Positions 31,124-44,622 are shown, numbered from the stretch's first letter. The stretch: 64,000 bases of DNA from Monosporascus cannonballus (GCA_004154925.1 QJNS01000132.1:150109-214108); one strand, 5' to 3'. Made by a program: numbers and translations. The notes: a model not told the origin generated them from the letters alone.

Positions 31124-31740
31124 CGGCCTAGCTCTTCAATGTATGTTATTTTCTAATATCTTTGAAAAGGGAGGGTTCTAGGGGAGCAGGTTAATTTATG
31201 TTTCATATCGTCCTGTATTAGAAGTTTCGAGAACATTCTAAAAGACTGTACTTTGTGACAGCATGTTCGAGACAATTCCATACCTTTCACCACCTGACAG
31301 GAATCACCAATACGTCATACCCGCCGCACCCTGTTACACCGCTTCCTGGGATTTTACGCCATTATGCAGGAACGGGAGCGACTAGGCATATAACAGCAAT
31401 ATGGTAGTCATATACGGTGTTACACTAGCAAGAGAATTTTATGTGGTGTACAGGAAGTTACTTCGAGTCCTTGACACTCCAAAGTCGGTCCATGGCAGGG
31501 CCAGCTAGGAGGACACCTGATAGCTCGTACTTGATTTTACCGTTTTAATTTGTGCTTGCTCGAGAGCGCCTGCTGTCCTACTTGGTCCGTCGCGACGAAG
31601 ATATATGTATAAATCTCTTATTAGAAGCTGCTTAAGATATAGATGCCCCGCCCGCTAGAGGTATTTCTCGAGGCCTCACTCATCCGAAGGTGATTGTAGA
31701 ATATACAGGGCCCATAGCAGAATAAGACCGACGGACACCC
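31124..31740. other. Normal-GC intergenic DNA, no gene seen
   Basis: Unique-looking DNA of ordinary composition with no supported open frame, repeat or RNA gene. It separates the NLR/TPR remnants from the DUF3435 relic. Confidence 0.4.
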
Positions 31741-31744
31741 TCCT

Positions 31745-32560
31745 ATGCCGCCATTTGTCAAGTAGCGCTTGGTCCGTCCATCGTTCCTTCACTTGGCTTT
31801 TACTATCCGGCGACGCTTCGCCTTGCGAAGTCGCCTTTGCCTTACTTGCTCTGACGACCGCAGGGTGACACCATAAATCCTTTAAACATGGCTCCGGAAG
31901 TGGTCCAAATGTTTGAATTTAAGATCTCTGCACTTCGGATGTTTACACCGAATCTTTTTACCGCACTGTTCAGCCCTTTTACGCCCGACCAGATGATGGT
32001 TATCAAAGTGGTCGTTCATGACGGTAGGATAGCAGTATGTAAAGGCCCGCTTTTTAAAAAAAAGTCGTTTATTACCAATATAATCGGGATATTGCGTTGT
32101 TTGCATAAGGAAAGGGAATCGGTCGGGGCTGGGCATAGGTTCGGTTTCCACGTCGGGCGGCTTAGATTTGACGGGCAGGCAAATCTTGGCCTTTTGTTAA
32201 ATGCGGTCGTACTTAATCGTCTTTTTTTTATCGCAAAAAGCTACCATAAGATTAATGGCTTTAATTTTTCGTTGGAAGATTTCGTTTTTAGTCAAGTCGT
32301 TAAGCTGGTGGCAAACAATTTTTGCCAATTTAACGCGTTCTGGGATGGTAATATCGATAACAGGTTCCGCATATTCCTTTTTTTTCCCGTATTTGCCTTT
32401 TAATATCCTAAGTGGAACGGTTATAAAAATAATGCTTGCGGTATTCTTTGACGACCTGCCTTTTATGCTGCGTACGTTATATTTTAAGTTCGACAATCTC
32501 CAGGTCCGGCGGAAGGTTTACCTATATTTCCTCGGGTACCATATCCGAGGTGGCTCGAAG
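31745..32560 (-). pseudogene. DUF3435 (FluG-type) protein, C-terminal relic with C2H2 zinc fingers
   Basis: Minus-strand translation gives IDITIPERVKLAKIVCHQLN, LTKNEIFQRKIKAINLMVAF, then RFPFLMQTTQYPDYIGNKRL, YPTVMNDHFDNHHL and CKHPKCRDLKFKHLDHFRSH. That order (PERxRLAxxLC, EIxQRRIEAIxLMxALC, QCPxCIGDERL, C-HP-C...H...H) is the C-terminal half of fungal DUF3435 proteins. A TAA after RSHV and changes such as Cys to Tyr (QTTQYPDYIG for ..CP.CIG) are RIP-type. The frame continues past it as RIYGVTLRSSEQVRQRRLRK, ending near 31,780. The N-terminal recombinase-like part is not recognisable. DUF3435 proteins include the tyrosine recombinases that mobilise Starship elements; this relic cannot be assigned to that role. 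Confidence 0.75.
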
Positions 32561-32782
32561 GTTACGCGTAAGGCTTACGTACGTAAACAGTCGAAATAAT
32601 TGACTCTTTTTTTTTCCTTTAGGAAAACGTTTTGAAGGTCGAAATTGGCGATTTTATTTAAGTAAGCGTAATAAAATGTCATAAATTAAGGGTTATGGCG
32701 TATTATTTGGTTACGTACAAAATCTGGCGCGTTTCCTGGAAGCGAAATCTGGTTAATATAATTCCTAAATCCATATGTATAA

Positions 32783-33117
32783 TGTTATGACCCAACTGCT
32801 TGGCACAACCAGAAACGGTCATACAGGAGTGGGGACGCTCCAAGTCACGTAATCGCCAGGATCGCTGGCGAATCCAGCAAATCCTAGGACTAAGGGGGAT
32901 TACGTCCAAGTATAATATGCTTCCCGTTTCCATAATTTAAATAATTCCAGCTTATAATAAATTACTTATTAATATTAATTATTTGCAATAAGGCATTCCT
33001 AATATTAAAAGATATAATACGTTATTATATTTATCATTTAGATTCCTACGATACTTCTGCTAATATAAACCCGTCGACTTAAGGTTTAATAGTTGGTTAA
33101 ACTGCTTAGCCGTTATA
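32783..33117 (+). repeat. Solo LTR of gypsy family A, with target duplication TATAA
   Basis: 335 bp from TGTTATGACC to CCGTTATA. The 3' half closely matches the LTRs at 17,209 and 23,548 (ACCCGTCGACTTAAGGTTTA), while its 5' half differs, so it is a subfamily. It is flanked by TATAA on both sides (32,778-32,782 and 33,118-33,122), showing a single insertion reduced to one LTR by recombination. Confidence 0.85.
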
Positions 33118-33122
33118 TATAA

Positions 33123-34800
33123 ATGTTGGTTATTTTTATTATTTTATCCTGGGTAAGCGGAAAGTACGAAACGTATCGTTAGCAATATTCGTAGCGTTTT
33201 TTTGTGATAAATTTAAGCATTTATTTTTATTATTTTAAATCGAGATTTTGTTAATTAATATCGTTTTTAAATTTGGAATATAATATGGCTTTAACTTCAG
33301 AAAAAAACGCCTTACGATACTGAGAGAAAACCGGGGTCTTTAATTTGGACGCCTTTTATCGGAACGGAATGTATTATTTGAATTACGGCGGTTTCGATCC
33401 GAATATGATAAATGTATTTGTTAAATTCGGCGTATTAAATATATTATTATGCAGAATAAAAGCGAAAATCGTAAAAACGGTATAAAAAAACCTTTTTGGT
33501 AAAAGTAAAATAAAAAATAATTTTAAATAAAAATTATTAATTTTAAAAACGTTTAATTACTTAATATTAGAAATAAATCGTAACAAAAATGTACAACTGA
33601 AGTTTATTATTTGCCTTTTTATAATAAATAAATTTGATAATTATGGCCAATATATATTATGCAGTAATAAAGTATTGTATAATTATTATTTAAATATTTT
33701 TATAATAAAAGGCTTTACAGCGTCCGCGTTTTATAGTTTTTTAAGAAAAATAACTTTAAAGCAATTTAAAATTTGTATTTAGCGTCGGCGCCGCGTTTTC
33801 GTTATCGTCCGACGAAAAGAACTAAATAATTCCGCAACCAAAAAGTTTTTCGATAAAATTATTTTTTAGTTTTTTCCGTTCGTTATTTACGAGTTCGGCA
33901 GGTTACCTTCCGGTATAATACAAAATTTAATAATAGCTGGTTGATTAAATACGGTAACGTTTACCAGGGAATATATTCGTATTATACGTAATATTAAACG
34001 TTAAGATAATCCGTAAATTATTTACGTTATGTACCAATTTATTATTGATATTCGGCGGCCGGTAACCCAAACGAAAAACACAAATATATTTATAATATTA
34101 ATTATATTAATATATTAAAATAAATAAACCGTTTAAGTATTTTATTTATTTTTTTTTGGCGTTATTCCGGTTTATATATTAGCCGTTAACGATTATATAT
34201 AATTATTAGAATTAACGGATGTATTTTTTGTTATTATCCCAGAATTTAATTTTATAACGTTCGTAAATATATAAGAAAAAATCCTAAATTATTTTGCGTT
34301 TAAAATTTTTAATCGATATTTTTTAATTACTAATCCTTATATCGGTATAATATTTATACGGATAAAGTTAAAAATATAAAAAATTTATAAAAGAAATTTT
34401 AAAAAATAATTTCGCGTATCGTTTTTATTTATTAAAGATATCGTTAATGTTAATTTCGGGTTTTTTAAAATATTTCGGCTTGATAAAACGTATATTGCTT
34501 AATTAAGCCCAGTAAATAATATACTGTTTAATCGAAAACGTTAATATTTGTTTCGCGGCTCGCTTTTATGTTTTTTGGGCGGTAAAGCTTTAAAAAAAGG
34601 CGGCGTAATTTTCGTGCAAATTATTTACGCCCGTAAGTAAGGGCGCGATTATCGGGTTAGCGGTTATTCGGTTGGGAAAGCGGAAGCGGATAAACGATTA
34701 TCGACGGTAAGAAATAAAAGAACGGATTATTTCGAACGACGTAAATAAGGAGGAAACCGAAAAAAGGTACGGAAATTATTACCGCCATATATAAAGTAAA
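33123..34800. other. AT-rich RIP-damaged DNA, no gene seen
   Basis: CpG-retaining AT-rich sequence without a readable protein. It may hold the destroyed 5' part of the DUF3435 gene or an LTR of the adjacent gypsy element; neither could be shown. Confidence 0.4.
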
Positions 34801-34806
34801 GCAGTT

Positions 34807-35103
34807 ATGGCAACTTGCGTCTGCCAATTTCGGGCGATAAGGGATGGATTTATTGTGGACGATAAGAAACCAGGAATAGGACGAAAAATGCTAAAGTTAG
34901 CCGTTCCGCTAGTGCAAAGAACCGAAATTAAACCCCAGGTGCAGGTGTTCCTATGCGCAGGAGGATCTGGCCAAATATATAATACCTGCCTTCGACCTTT
35001 TGTCACGGCTATTCCCGCGTTGCTGGTGCCTCCTAAAATAACGACGCTTTCCGCCCAATTCGGCAGCGTTAGCAGCGCTTTCTCTGTTTATAACGTAAAT
35101 TAA
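34807..35103 (+). CDS. Short open frame of unknown function in a normal-GC island
   Basis: ATG-initiated frame of 98 residues (MATCVCQFRAIRDGFIVDDK..., KPQVQVFLCAGGSGQIYNTC..., ending SVSSAFSVYNVN). It sits in a ~300-bp island of near-normal composition between RIP-damaged blocks and next to the 3' side of the minus-strand gypsy element. The family is not recognised. Low stop density could simply reflect an undamaged repeat fragment, for example part of an LTR, so it may not be a gene. Confidence 0.3.
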   Translation: MATCVCQFRAIRDGFIVDDKKPGIGRKMLKLAVPLVQRTEIKPQVQVFLCAGGSGQIYNTCLRPFVTAIPALLVPPKITTLSAQFGSVSSAFSVYNVN

Positions 35104-35106
35104 GTA

Positions 35107-37650
35107 ACCTTACGGCATTATATAATAATTACCTTAATTACTTTAATAACGTTATCGGTTTAATATTTTAATAACCTGATTAATTACGTAATCAAATTTT
35201 TCTTTAATATATTAAGATTTTATGTTATAATTTTTTATATTAATATTATAATCTCCATCGGTAAAAGCGCTTTTTGGCCGTATAATAACTTATAAAGGCT
35301 AAAACCGTAACCTTTTATAATAATATTATTTACAAATATTATTTTAAGTAAAAACTTAACCTATTCTTTATCCGTACCGTCCATCGTTTTTATTAGTCCT
35401 TTAACAATCGGGATATATTTTTTTTCGATTAGTCTCTGGCGCTAAATAACGTATATAATTATAACTTTTCGCTTAATCTCAAATATTTTGCAAGTTTCGA
35501 TAATTTTTCCTTTATTTTCAAAACTTTTATCGATTTTGATTTTAACAGGAATTCCGTATTAATAAAAAATATGTTCGTCTAGGAACTTTTTAATTATCGT
35601 AAAAATAACCGTACGTAAACCTTTGGGTTCGAAATATCCGAATAATTTGTATCGGGCTTCGATAATTGCTTTATACCCGTTATCATTTGACATAAATTAT
35701 ATATTAATAACCCAAATAATTGCGATATCCAAGGGATTTAAAAAACCATAGCTTTTTTCGAAACGTCGATCAGTAACTTTTTGGCATAAAACGCAGGAAA
35801 AAACTGCCTTCCGTATATACCTATATATATCGCGCCAATAATATAAAGCAGTTATGCGTCGATATATCGCATCCCGTTTTTTATAACCGCAATTTTCGTA
35901 ATATTATCTAATTATTATTAAACGTTCCTGTTTACTATCGATAACTTTACGATTGCTTTATTATTTTTCTATTTTGCGTTATAAAATATTATCTTGGACA
36001 AAATATTTTAGAATTTCGGTTTTAAAGATTATTCGTTTTTTTATCATTATATTCGATAATTAATTAAAGAGTTTTAATATCGTTAAAATTTTTGCGTATT
36101 TTTGCAACCGTTTAAATCAAATCTTAATTAAAAATCCCTTTTTTATATGGGTTATTCCGATTATAAGATTTAGCCGAATAACGTTTAGCTAAATATTAAT
36201 AAAGTTATAGACTTTTCCTTTTTATTAATTGTCCAACTTATTAAAAAGCTCGGCTGGTTTTTTCGATAATCTATTAACGGCCGTATTTTTTTTTGCCAAA
36301 GATATGTTTAATTTCGAAATCGAAAAATTTAATTTATATAATTTAACGAATTAGCAACGTATCGAGTAATAAATTTATAATATTATTAATCTATATAACG
36401 AATATTTTAATATTAACTTTTAACGTAAACCCAATTCCATACATATAATTCCGGAATCGCCCTAAAAGTTTAAAATTAGTTCGATATTTTAACTTAGTAA
36501 TATCGTAATTTAGCTTAGTTCCTTTTTAGATATCACTTTTATAACGCGCCGGGTATTTTATGTTATTAATTACCTGGCCTAGCGTTTTTCCGAAACTTCG
36601 CCCGTACGAATCCGTCCTTATAATAATTTTTTTTGTTTCAGGGTTAAAATTAATAAAAATTAGAGTTAAAGCCGTCCAAAGTTTATTTTTAAGCGTTTTC
36701 ATAATATGCTCCTAATTAGGGCCCCAAATATAAAGCTTATTTTTATGAAATAACTAAGTAAGAAATTCCCCCTTAATAATATAACATATAATAAATATCC
36801 GATAGTAAACGGTAATTCTTAAAAAGATTTTAACTTTCGATAAGTTTTTGTAAAAACGAATTTCCAGAATTTTTATTATTTTGGCTGTATCAGGTCGACG
36901 ATTATTCGTATTATAGAAAATTTCGATTATAACTGTAAATTCGTAATATTACTGGGACTTTTACATATTAATCGTAATTCTGGCAAGCTTATAATTAAAA
37001 AAGTTTTCTTTATATTAATAATATGTTCAAAAACGAACCGTCGAATCCCGGAAAAAATCTTAATATTATTATATCGCGTCCTTAATCCCTTAATACTAAC
37101 ATTATTTATAAATAACTACGTAATTTCTGGTATGAAATTATAAAAAGTCTTGGTAATTACGCGATAAAAATAAGTTACAAAATTAATAAACCTTATAAAT
37201 ATAACGGTATACCGGAATAATCCTAACGATATTACGAACGTTATTATATTTTTACCAGCAAAAAATAAAGTAATCTAATTATACCCAGATAAAAAGTTTA
37301 TAAAAGATATTAAAAAGCATATAGCGAAATTTGTGGAAAATTCGTTGCAATTTTCCGGTATAAATACATCTCCTAAGGTAATAACGTTTAGCTTCGTTAT
37401 AAAATTAATTAGTTATAAACCGTTATTTTTTTCTTTTAAAGGAACTAGGTATTCCGATAAACAATATGTAATTACTTAAGTATTTTCTTTCGATACGTAT
37501 TTGTAATATGTTAATTAATTTGTCTCTTATATTAGCTAATACTATAATACTTTTAGTTTGTTATGCTTTATGGGAAATAAATTTAATTTTATAAAAAAAA
37601 TACGATAATCTTTTTAATTTAACTATATTCCTGTTAATCCTATCCTAAGG
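35107..37650 (-). pseudogene. Gypsy family B pol relic (RT, RNase H, integrase)
   Basis: RT is KLNVITLGDVFIPENCNEFS, NNVSIKG (FIDD.PIKG corrupted by G-to-A) and GIRRFVFEHIINI (37,350-36,990). Connection/RNase H follows (FGALIRSIL-type W-GP block near 36,720, then YYKDGFVRAKF). Integrase is RDAIYRRITALYYWRDIYRY, SCVLCQKVT, then MSNDNGYKAIIEARYKLFGY, YGIPVKIKIDKSFENKGKII, and near the end YKLLYGQKALLPMEI (35,900-35,270). The latter matches the typical STGYSPFELVYGRKALLPIE. Many stops; inactive. Confidence 0.75.
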
Positions 37651-40600
37651 TAGTTTCTGTCCGGAGTAATATCTCCTTAAAAAAGGCTTTTTTTATGCGA
37701 GTAAATCTATCGCCGATCTGATCAAATAAAACCTTAGTTCTTTTTTCGATTAATCAAGTGCTGCGGGGTATCGAAATAAACTTGGGAAATAATGCTGTTA
37801 ATAGTATATTAGGTTTATTTAAAACATTGTTTTACTCCTTAATTATTTGCATAATTTTTTCCAGCCTTTTAACTTTTTAATCTGGGTTCCCAAATAATAT
37901 CGATCTATCGGATAATATATTATCGACAGAAATTACTTTTTTTTTATTTAGGCTTATACATAATATTAATCTAAACCGTTTTTTTCTCTTAATATTATTG
38001 TATATCTTTTCTCATAAAGTTCTATATAACATATATGCCAATTTTTCGTTATCGAATTATCCCAAGATTTTGTCCTTAAGATTTAACCTACTTCTTATAA
38101 CTTTTTGGATCGTTTCATAATTTTGATTAAAGGACGTTTTTTTAATTGAAAATATATAAAGGCCTATAACGAGGTTATTTGTTTTATCGTTATTAATCTT
38201 ATTTGCACTCATAAGGCAATTTATAAGTTTACCGGCTGCATTTTTTTTAAATTGGTTATATGCGCGGATAATATCATTAACTTGCCCTGTTAGTATTAAG
38301 GAAATAATGATTTTTGTCGGACCGAATTTCAAAATTCTTTTTATCATTTTTAGATTTATATTTAATATTATTTTCGATTTCGTTATAAAATTAAGTTCTA
38401 ATATTAATAACTATGCAGCACGGCTGTCGTCGACAACAAAAAAAGGAATAATAAGTAATCGATTAATTAACCAAATTAGAATTTCGATTATACCTTCGAA
38501 CTTGGTCCTTTTCTAGGAATTAAATTCTATAAAAAACCCGTATTTATTATATTGCCAGCGTATATTTCTTAACGTACGGCAAGATTATATCATTCGATTC
38601 GGCTTTAGTATTAATAATATTAATTATCAGATTTTCTTTTTTTTAAAAATTAATTTTAATAATAAATCGGAATAACGAAATAATATATTCGGTCGGATTA
38701 TATTATTATACGGACAAAATATTAGCTTCGTTTTATTTTTCCAGCTTATATTTAATATTTATTATCAGAATTTTGAGCGTTCATCGCGGTTTAATAAATG
38801 CAAAACCGCGGATTTTTGCCTTTATTATCTTGATTATTTTCTTATTTCTGCTATTTAATGCTATTAGGGTTTTTACGATTATGAAATTTTTGAAAATTTT
38901 ACTGAAATCCGGGCAAATTTAGATCAATTTTAATTCGGTAATTTCGATTTCTTTTTCGTATATTCGTTAATCTTGATTTTCTAATATTGTATTTCGACAT
39001 TTAAAAATAAAAGTCCGTTTTATATAAATTTATTATTATTAACTTTATTTTTCAATGGATTTACCGTTATTTATTTTCTTTACTAAGTCGCTTAATTAGC
39101 ATAATATTAGTAAGTATAAGGGGCTGATTATTTATATCAACTTTTAACGCGCAAATCCTTTTAAGGTACCGAATACCTTTGCTTTTAATAAAGTTATTCC
39201 AAAGTGAATTAATTAAAGGCATTTCTTTATAAAATAATTTATAGTTTTTTGCAATAAAATAAAATATATTAATCTTAATAACATAATTCTAATTAATAAT
39301 GGGCTTTAATCGGTTAAATTTTAAAATTATCGTAAGGTAAAGTATGTCCGAGGTATTAAAACAGGTAAAATCCTGGTTAATATTAGGTTTAAACTTTTTT
39401 TAACCCTTTAAAAACTTTTTATCGGTAATTATAATATTTTATTTTATCTTTAAAATAATTAGGGAAATTAGGTAAATTATATATTTATTTTAAAATCTTT
39501 TTCTAAATAAAAATCTTTTTATCGATCGTCTAATTTTGGAATATCGTCAGGAATTATATTATACCTAAATTAAATCGATCAATTTTAAACCCGAAAAAAT
39601 CCTATATTAGCTATTATTAAGCGAAATTAAACCGGTTTTTTCATATTCGAAAATAATCTATACGTATATATTACGTATCTTTACTTACTGCAAAATTAAT
39701 ATGTTCTTTTTTAAAAACATTAAATTGTCTTTTACGGCCTTAGTAATTATTTCGGTAATTACTTTGTTTACAATAAGATCCCATTTTGCTAAAATCGTCC
39801 GGCTAAAAATTTATTACATTAATTAATAGGTCGACATTATTATATTCTACCCCGAGCGGTTTCTGGCTTAAAGGTACGTAATATTGCGATAACCGGGCAG
39901 GTTTACGATTTTTTTATTTTTTTCTTAAAAACTTTAAAGGTTTAAATTTATTGTATTTAAGTAATTTTTAATTTCTGTAAGGTATTAATAATTTCCAATA
40001 CCTGATTACGTTTTGCCGATAAAAAAGACTTAAGTCTAAGACTACTTTATCGAAAAGGCTTTAGGTCTTATTATCGTATTTTTTTTATTTACCTAAAGTC
40101 GAAATGAACCGCATTTAATAATTGCTTTCGCCCTTTATATTTAATTAATCCCACTTTATTAAAAACCTAATCTCTAATTAATGTTATTACGATATTATAA
40201 GGCGTTATATATATATCCTTAAATTTTATGGATAAGTTATCAAAAACTTTTTCGAAGTAGCTAGCTCAAAATCTTTTAATAAATTTTCGATATATTCGTT
40301 TTTATTTGTAATTTTGCCTTTAAACTTAATTTTTTAATAATATTGGAAATTTGAACAATATTTTTCAAGTAATATTTATGAACCTAATTAAGTATATTAC
40401 GTTAAACCTGCGTTATTAATATTTATAATCGATTTTTAATAATCCGTGGCCGTTTTAGGTTTTATAATTTAAAAGTTTTCAAAATACTTTTAACCGCCTT
40501 ATCCTAAATAATGACGCTTTTAAAAACAATTTTAATTTGATTTTTTATACAAAAATTATTTATTTAATAAGGCAACTTATTAATTATTTCTGCTTTTATA

Positions 40601-42184
40601 AATTTATATTTCTAATATAACCTGTCGACATTTTTAAATTAGTCAATAATTGTAATACCAGAAAGACGGAAATTTAAAAAAGTAAATATATTCGATAATA
40701 TTATAAAAAAAGTAAATTTATTTATAATACTTATCGGAAATCAGTATCCATATTAATTATAAACTTCCAAAGGTATATTCTTAAAAATAAATATTATAAA
40801 TTTAGTAAACATTTATGATGAAATTTAAATAAGTTAAATTTATTATTCTCTTCATAATTTTTTAATAATTTCCGGTATTTCCGATATCCGTCCTTTAATT
40901 ACGTTTATAATAAACTTTAAAAAACTAATAAAATTACTTAAAGATAACTTATTATTAACCTTATTTTCGTATTTAAGTTCAGATAATCGGTAACGGTTAA
41001 TTATGTTTAATGCTAGACTTTAATCCTTTTAAATAGTAGGGAATTGTAGAGCAGGTAATAACCTTTATTATGCCGCAATCTTTAATCATTTCGACGGATT
41101 TCCAGCAAATCGGCTAAATCCTAACGGAAATTATTAGTTAGAAAGAAATAATTTAAGATTAACATATTTTAATAATTTAAAGCTATTATTCGTATACGTA
41201 AATATAAGGGCATGTAAGGCGTTTGGTACTTTCGTCTATATTTTTTGAATTTTTTGTAATTATAATAAAAATATCGCCCTTTTTTTTTACATAAGCAAAC
41301 CTATTTCTTTTGATTCATATATTACTGGCGGTATATATCGGAGTAAGTGTTTTTCAATTTTATAATTAATACTTTTATTATTAATTTTACCGCCAGAATA
41401 ATCCTACTAATTAATATTAACGAATCTCAAAAAATATATTTAAATAAAGCCTATTTGAAATACCGGCTTATTAAGGGGAAAATATTTTAAAATATATTAT
41501 TTAATAAGTTAGTTATATTTTTCTAAATATATTAAGAAGTATTAATCCTTTTTCGAATTTTTTTTCGTAAACGAAATCATAAATTTCATAACCTTATTTC
41601 TTTTTCTGCTTATATTGATAATTTAATTTATATAGTTAAATATAACGGCGTAATTTTAATATTAATCTATTCAAAATTTAGGTAAATACGTTATTAATAA
41701 CGCATTTTTGTTTCCAAATTCGAATAAATCGATTTTTGGCAATAGAGTTTAATTAAATTCATATTTATTATTTTATTTTTAAAAATCTGAATTTTATTTT
41801 ATCAAATAACAATTTTTAAGAAACACGTTATATCTTAAATTATGCCATCGGTTTAAAATATGCGCAAATAATTTATATTCTTAAATCTATATATTTTTAA
41901 ATATATGATTTTCCGAAATCGGTTTATTAAAAATTTAACGCTGAATAAAGTTTTATAAACGTTAAATTCCAAAATATCCCTTTTAATTAATAATATCTTA
42001 AAATCGCTTTGTTATTATCGATTATTCGTAATGTCGTTATTTTATAAAACCCAATATGCGTTTTTGCATTTTTATAACTGTAAGTATAATTATTTGCATT
42101 TCTAATTAAGACATTATTTTTTTCCTAATATTAATCGGAAATATCGAAAGTTATTTCGGCAATTAATTAAAGCCAATTTCCTTT
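37651..42184 (-). other. Presumed gag/protease region of gypsy family B, unreadable
   Basis: AT-rich DNA continuous with the pol relic. A minus-strand open frame of 96 codons at 38,057-38,347 and a few short ones have no motif I can name. I see no sign of other genes. Confidence 0.35.
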
Positions 42185-42198
42185 CCTTGGTAGCCAAA

Positions 42199-42464
42199 TA
42201 AATTGATATAAGGAAAATTAGTTTTGATTAGTACGGATAACTATTTTATGTCACGGTACGGAATGAGACTATCGAAAATGAAAAACTTAATCCGATTATA
42301 TTAATAATGTTGAACCTTAATAACTAAAAAATAACAAAAGTCATGTTAAATGGTAATAGTCGCTGGTAATACCTAGTGGTTGAACCCATGGCGAAAAAGA
42401 ACTTGTTAATATACATGCAAAACTCGGGCTTTCTGATCAGCCGAGCCTGATAACGAGTGTAACA
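42199..42464 (-). repeat. LTR-like sequence with polypurine-type junction
   Basis: On the minus strand, GGGGCGGGA (42,465-42,473) is followed by TGTTACACTCGTTATCAGG, the usual look of a purine tract joining a gypsy 3' LTR. At the other end TGGCTACCAAGG (complement of 42,185-42,196) could be a primer-binding site for the element to the left. The outer ~80 bp keep normal composition; the rest is RIP-damaged. No second copy was found in the window. Confidence 0.5.
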
Positions 42465-42473
42465 TCCCGCCCC

Positions 42474-42527
42474 ACTTCACTATCAAAGCGGAATTTGTAT
42501 AGAAAAAGCTATACCGTAAAGTGAAGT
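42474..42527. repeat. Imperfect hairpin beside the LTR-like sequence
   Basis: ACTTCACT (42,474-42,481) pairs with AGTGAAGT (42,520-42,527), enclosing GTATAG (42,497) paired with CTATAC (42,509). The nested symmetry sits in the least damaged part of the region. Confidence 0.6.
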
Positions 42528-42539
42528 TAAAGAGACTTT

Positions 42540-44617
42540 TTTTAGGATACGTCATAACTGTTTTACTAATTATGCCTTATGTTATATAATTTTATAAAAA
42601 CTACAATATATTAATACAGTATATATAAATAAGTAAATAGGCCAAAAAGTATTTATTATTAATCTAATAGTTTTAATATTAATTATTCTTCAAATATAAA
42701 AAAGCCTGAAAAATATTAGTAATATTCGCCATTTACTAGAAATGTAGACGTTTTTTCGAAACTAAATTTCAAGTTTTAAAACTATTCTAAAGTATATATA
42801 CTATATATATTTATTTTTAAAACCGCTATGTATAACGACCGTAACTATATATATATATATATACTCTATATTAAAATAATATAAACGTAGTATAATTGAT
42901 TGGCTATATAGTTATTTATTATAGCATATTATATTTGTAATAAATACTCTATTTTAAATTCACAAAACTGAAATATGAATTTAATCTATTACTTTATCAT
43001 AATTATGTTTTATTTGTTTCTAAGATGTTAAACAAATGGCTACTTAAATATTTTGAAAAGTTTTAACGAAATATACTTAAAGAGCTATGTAATATACATC
43101 AGTTTTTTTATAATACTTTTATTAATAAAACAAGATTATATATAACAATGTGTTACTAGTTTACAATATTCATTTTTTTGTGTAATCTTTTACAGTTTAT
43201 AGTTAAATATCATTTTTTAAATTATTTATTATTATATTAATATTTGAACTATTAGTCAAGTACTAATATACACTACTCAATATTAAACTTTTTAGTAGCA
43301 TTCCATTAGGTTATATATTTAGCTTTATAAATGTTAACTAATAAAACTATTAACTTTTATGGCTTTTAAATATATTATATAGTTTGATATTATTTCTGAG
43401 GTAAAATATATACTCGAATTATTATCAAAATAAATATATTTTAAATTTAGCGGTTTCGATATAGATATATTAAATCTGTTAATAACAATATTTTACCAAA
43501 AGGTTTATATCATATTTGAACTTTTAAATAAATAAATCGAAAGTTTTCCATAGGTTTACTATATATGTATATAAATGTAAATGTTTATTAGGCTTAATTT
43601 TAGCACTAGATATAATACAAATTATATTTGCTTTAAATATTCCTTAATATTATTTTAAAGCCTAAATTTTCTTGGTAGTGAATTCAATAATAAAACTTAA
43701 AGAAATATTGCGTCGCTTTATACTAAGATTACTATTAATAATATAATTTTTAAAAAAGAGTATAAACGTATTCTATTATATACAATGTTATATATTCTTG
43801 CTTATAACGTATAGTTACTATTATTATAAACTGCTACTTAAAAACGTAAAAAAAGATAAAAACGACCTGTTAAACGATGCTCGGTTTTAAAAGAATTACG
43901 TTATATATATATATATATAACGGCTACTAATATCGAATATTAAAACAATTTGTTATATATATATTTTATTTTTACGACAGTTTTACAAGCTTAACAGCTT
44001 CAAAAAAACTAAAATTAGATTTATATATATATCTATAGGTAGGTAACACTGCTTCATTTCAAACTAAGATAATAAGAATACTTAAATTATATTATATATA
44101 GTACAGTTTAAGTCAACATATTTAATTTAACTTTTGCTCTATTTTAATACAATTATAAATAAAAATTAAAAATACTTTTTAACTGTTAATTTAATTTTGA
44201 ACTCTTAAATAGTTATAATATTTTCTTTTAATATAATATTCAATACCTAAACTAATGTTAAATATTTTATTAATTTTTAAATAGCACCGATTTAACTGAA
44301 TTATGAAAATAAAAAGATATTTATAATATTTAAAAACTGAAGTAAAAGATTTGTTTTTATTAAATTACTTTGTTATTAAAATTAACGAAATATTAAAAGA
44401 TTTATATAAAAAGTATTATAAGAGTTTAATTAATTTAGTTTATATAATTCGTAGAAAATAAAATATTAAAAAACTTTTAAATCTTTAAATGTAATTGTCT
44501 TAATAAAATGATTATTAAGTTTCAATTATAAGTAACCCAATATCGGTTGTAGTTTTTATATTTTTTTCTGTTCGATAAATTAAGTTTATTTTACAACGTT
44601 TTATATAAGTTCGTTAA
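42540..44617. other. Extremely AT-rich DNA, no gene seen
   Basis: No readable protein on either strand; several (TA)n runs, for example 42,847-42,866 and 43,905-43,920. The CpG content looks lower than left of 42 kb. Confidence 0.5.
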
Positions 44618-44622
44618 ATATA

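Larger units (their letters stand above)
35107..42197 (-). mobile_element. Second Ty3/gypsy retrotransposon (family B), minus strand
   Basis: Minus-strand pol text is clear from about 37,650 down to 35,107 and belongs to a gypsy lineage different from family A. The upstream part (37,650-42,190) should hold gag and protease but could not be read with confidence. An LTR-like sequence with possible primer-binding site lies at 42,185-42,464. No matching 3' LTR was recognised near 34.8-35.1 kb. RIP damage is heavy. Confidence 0.65.
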
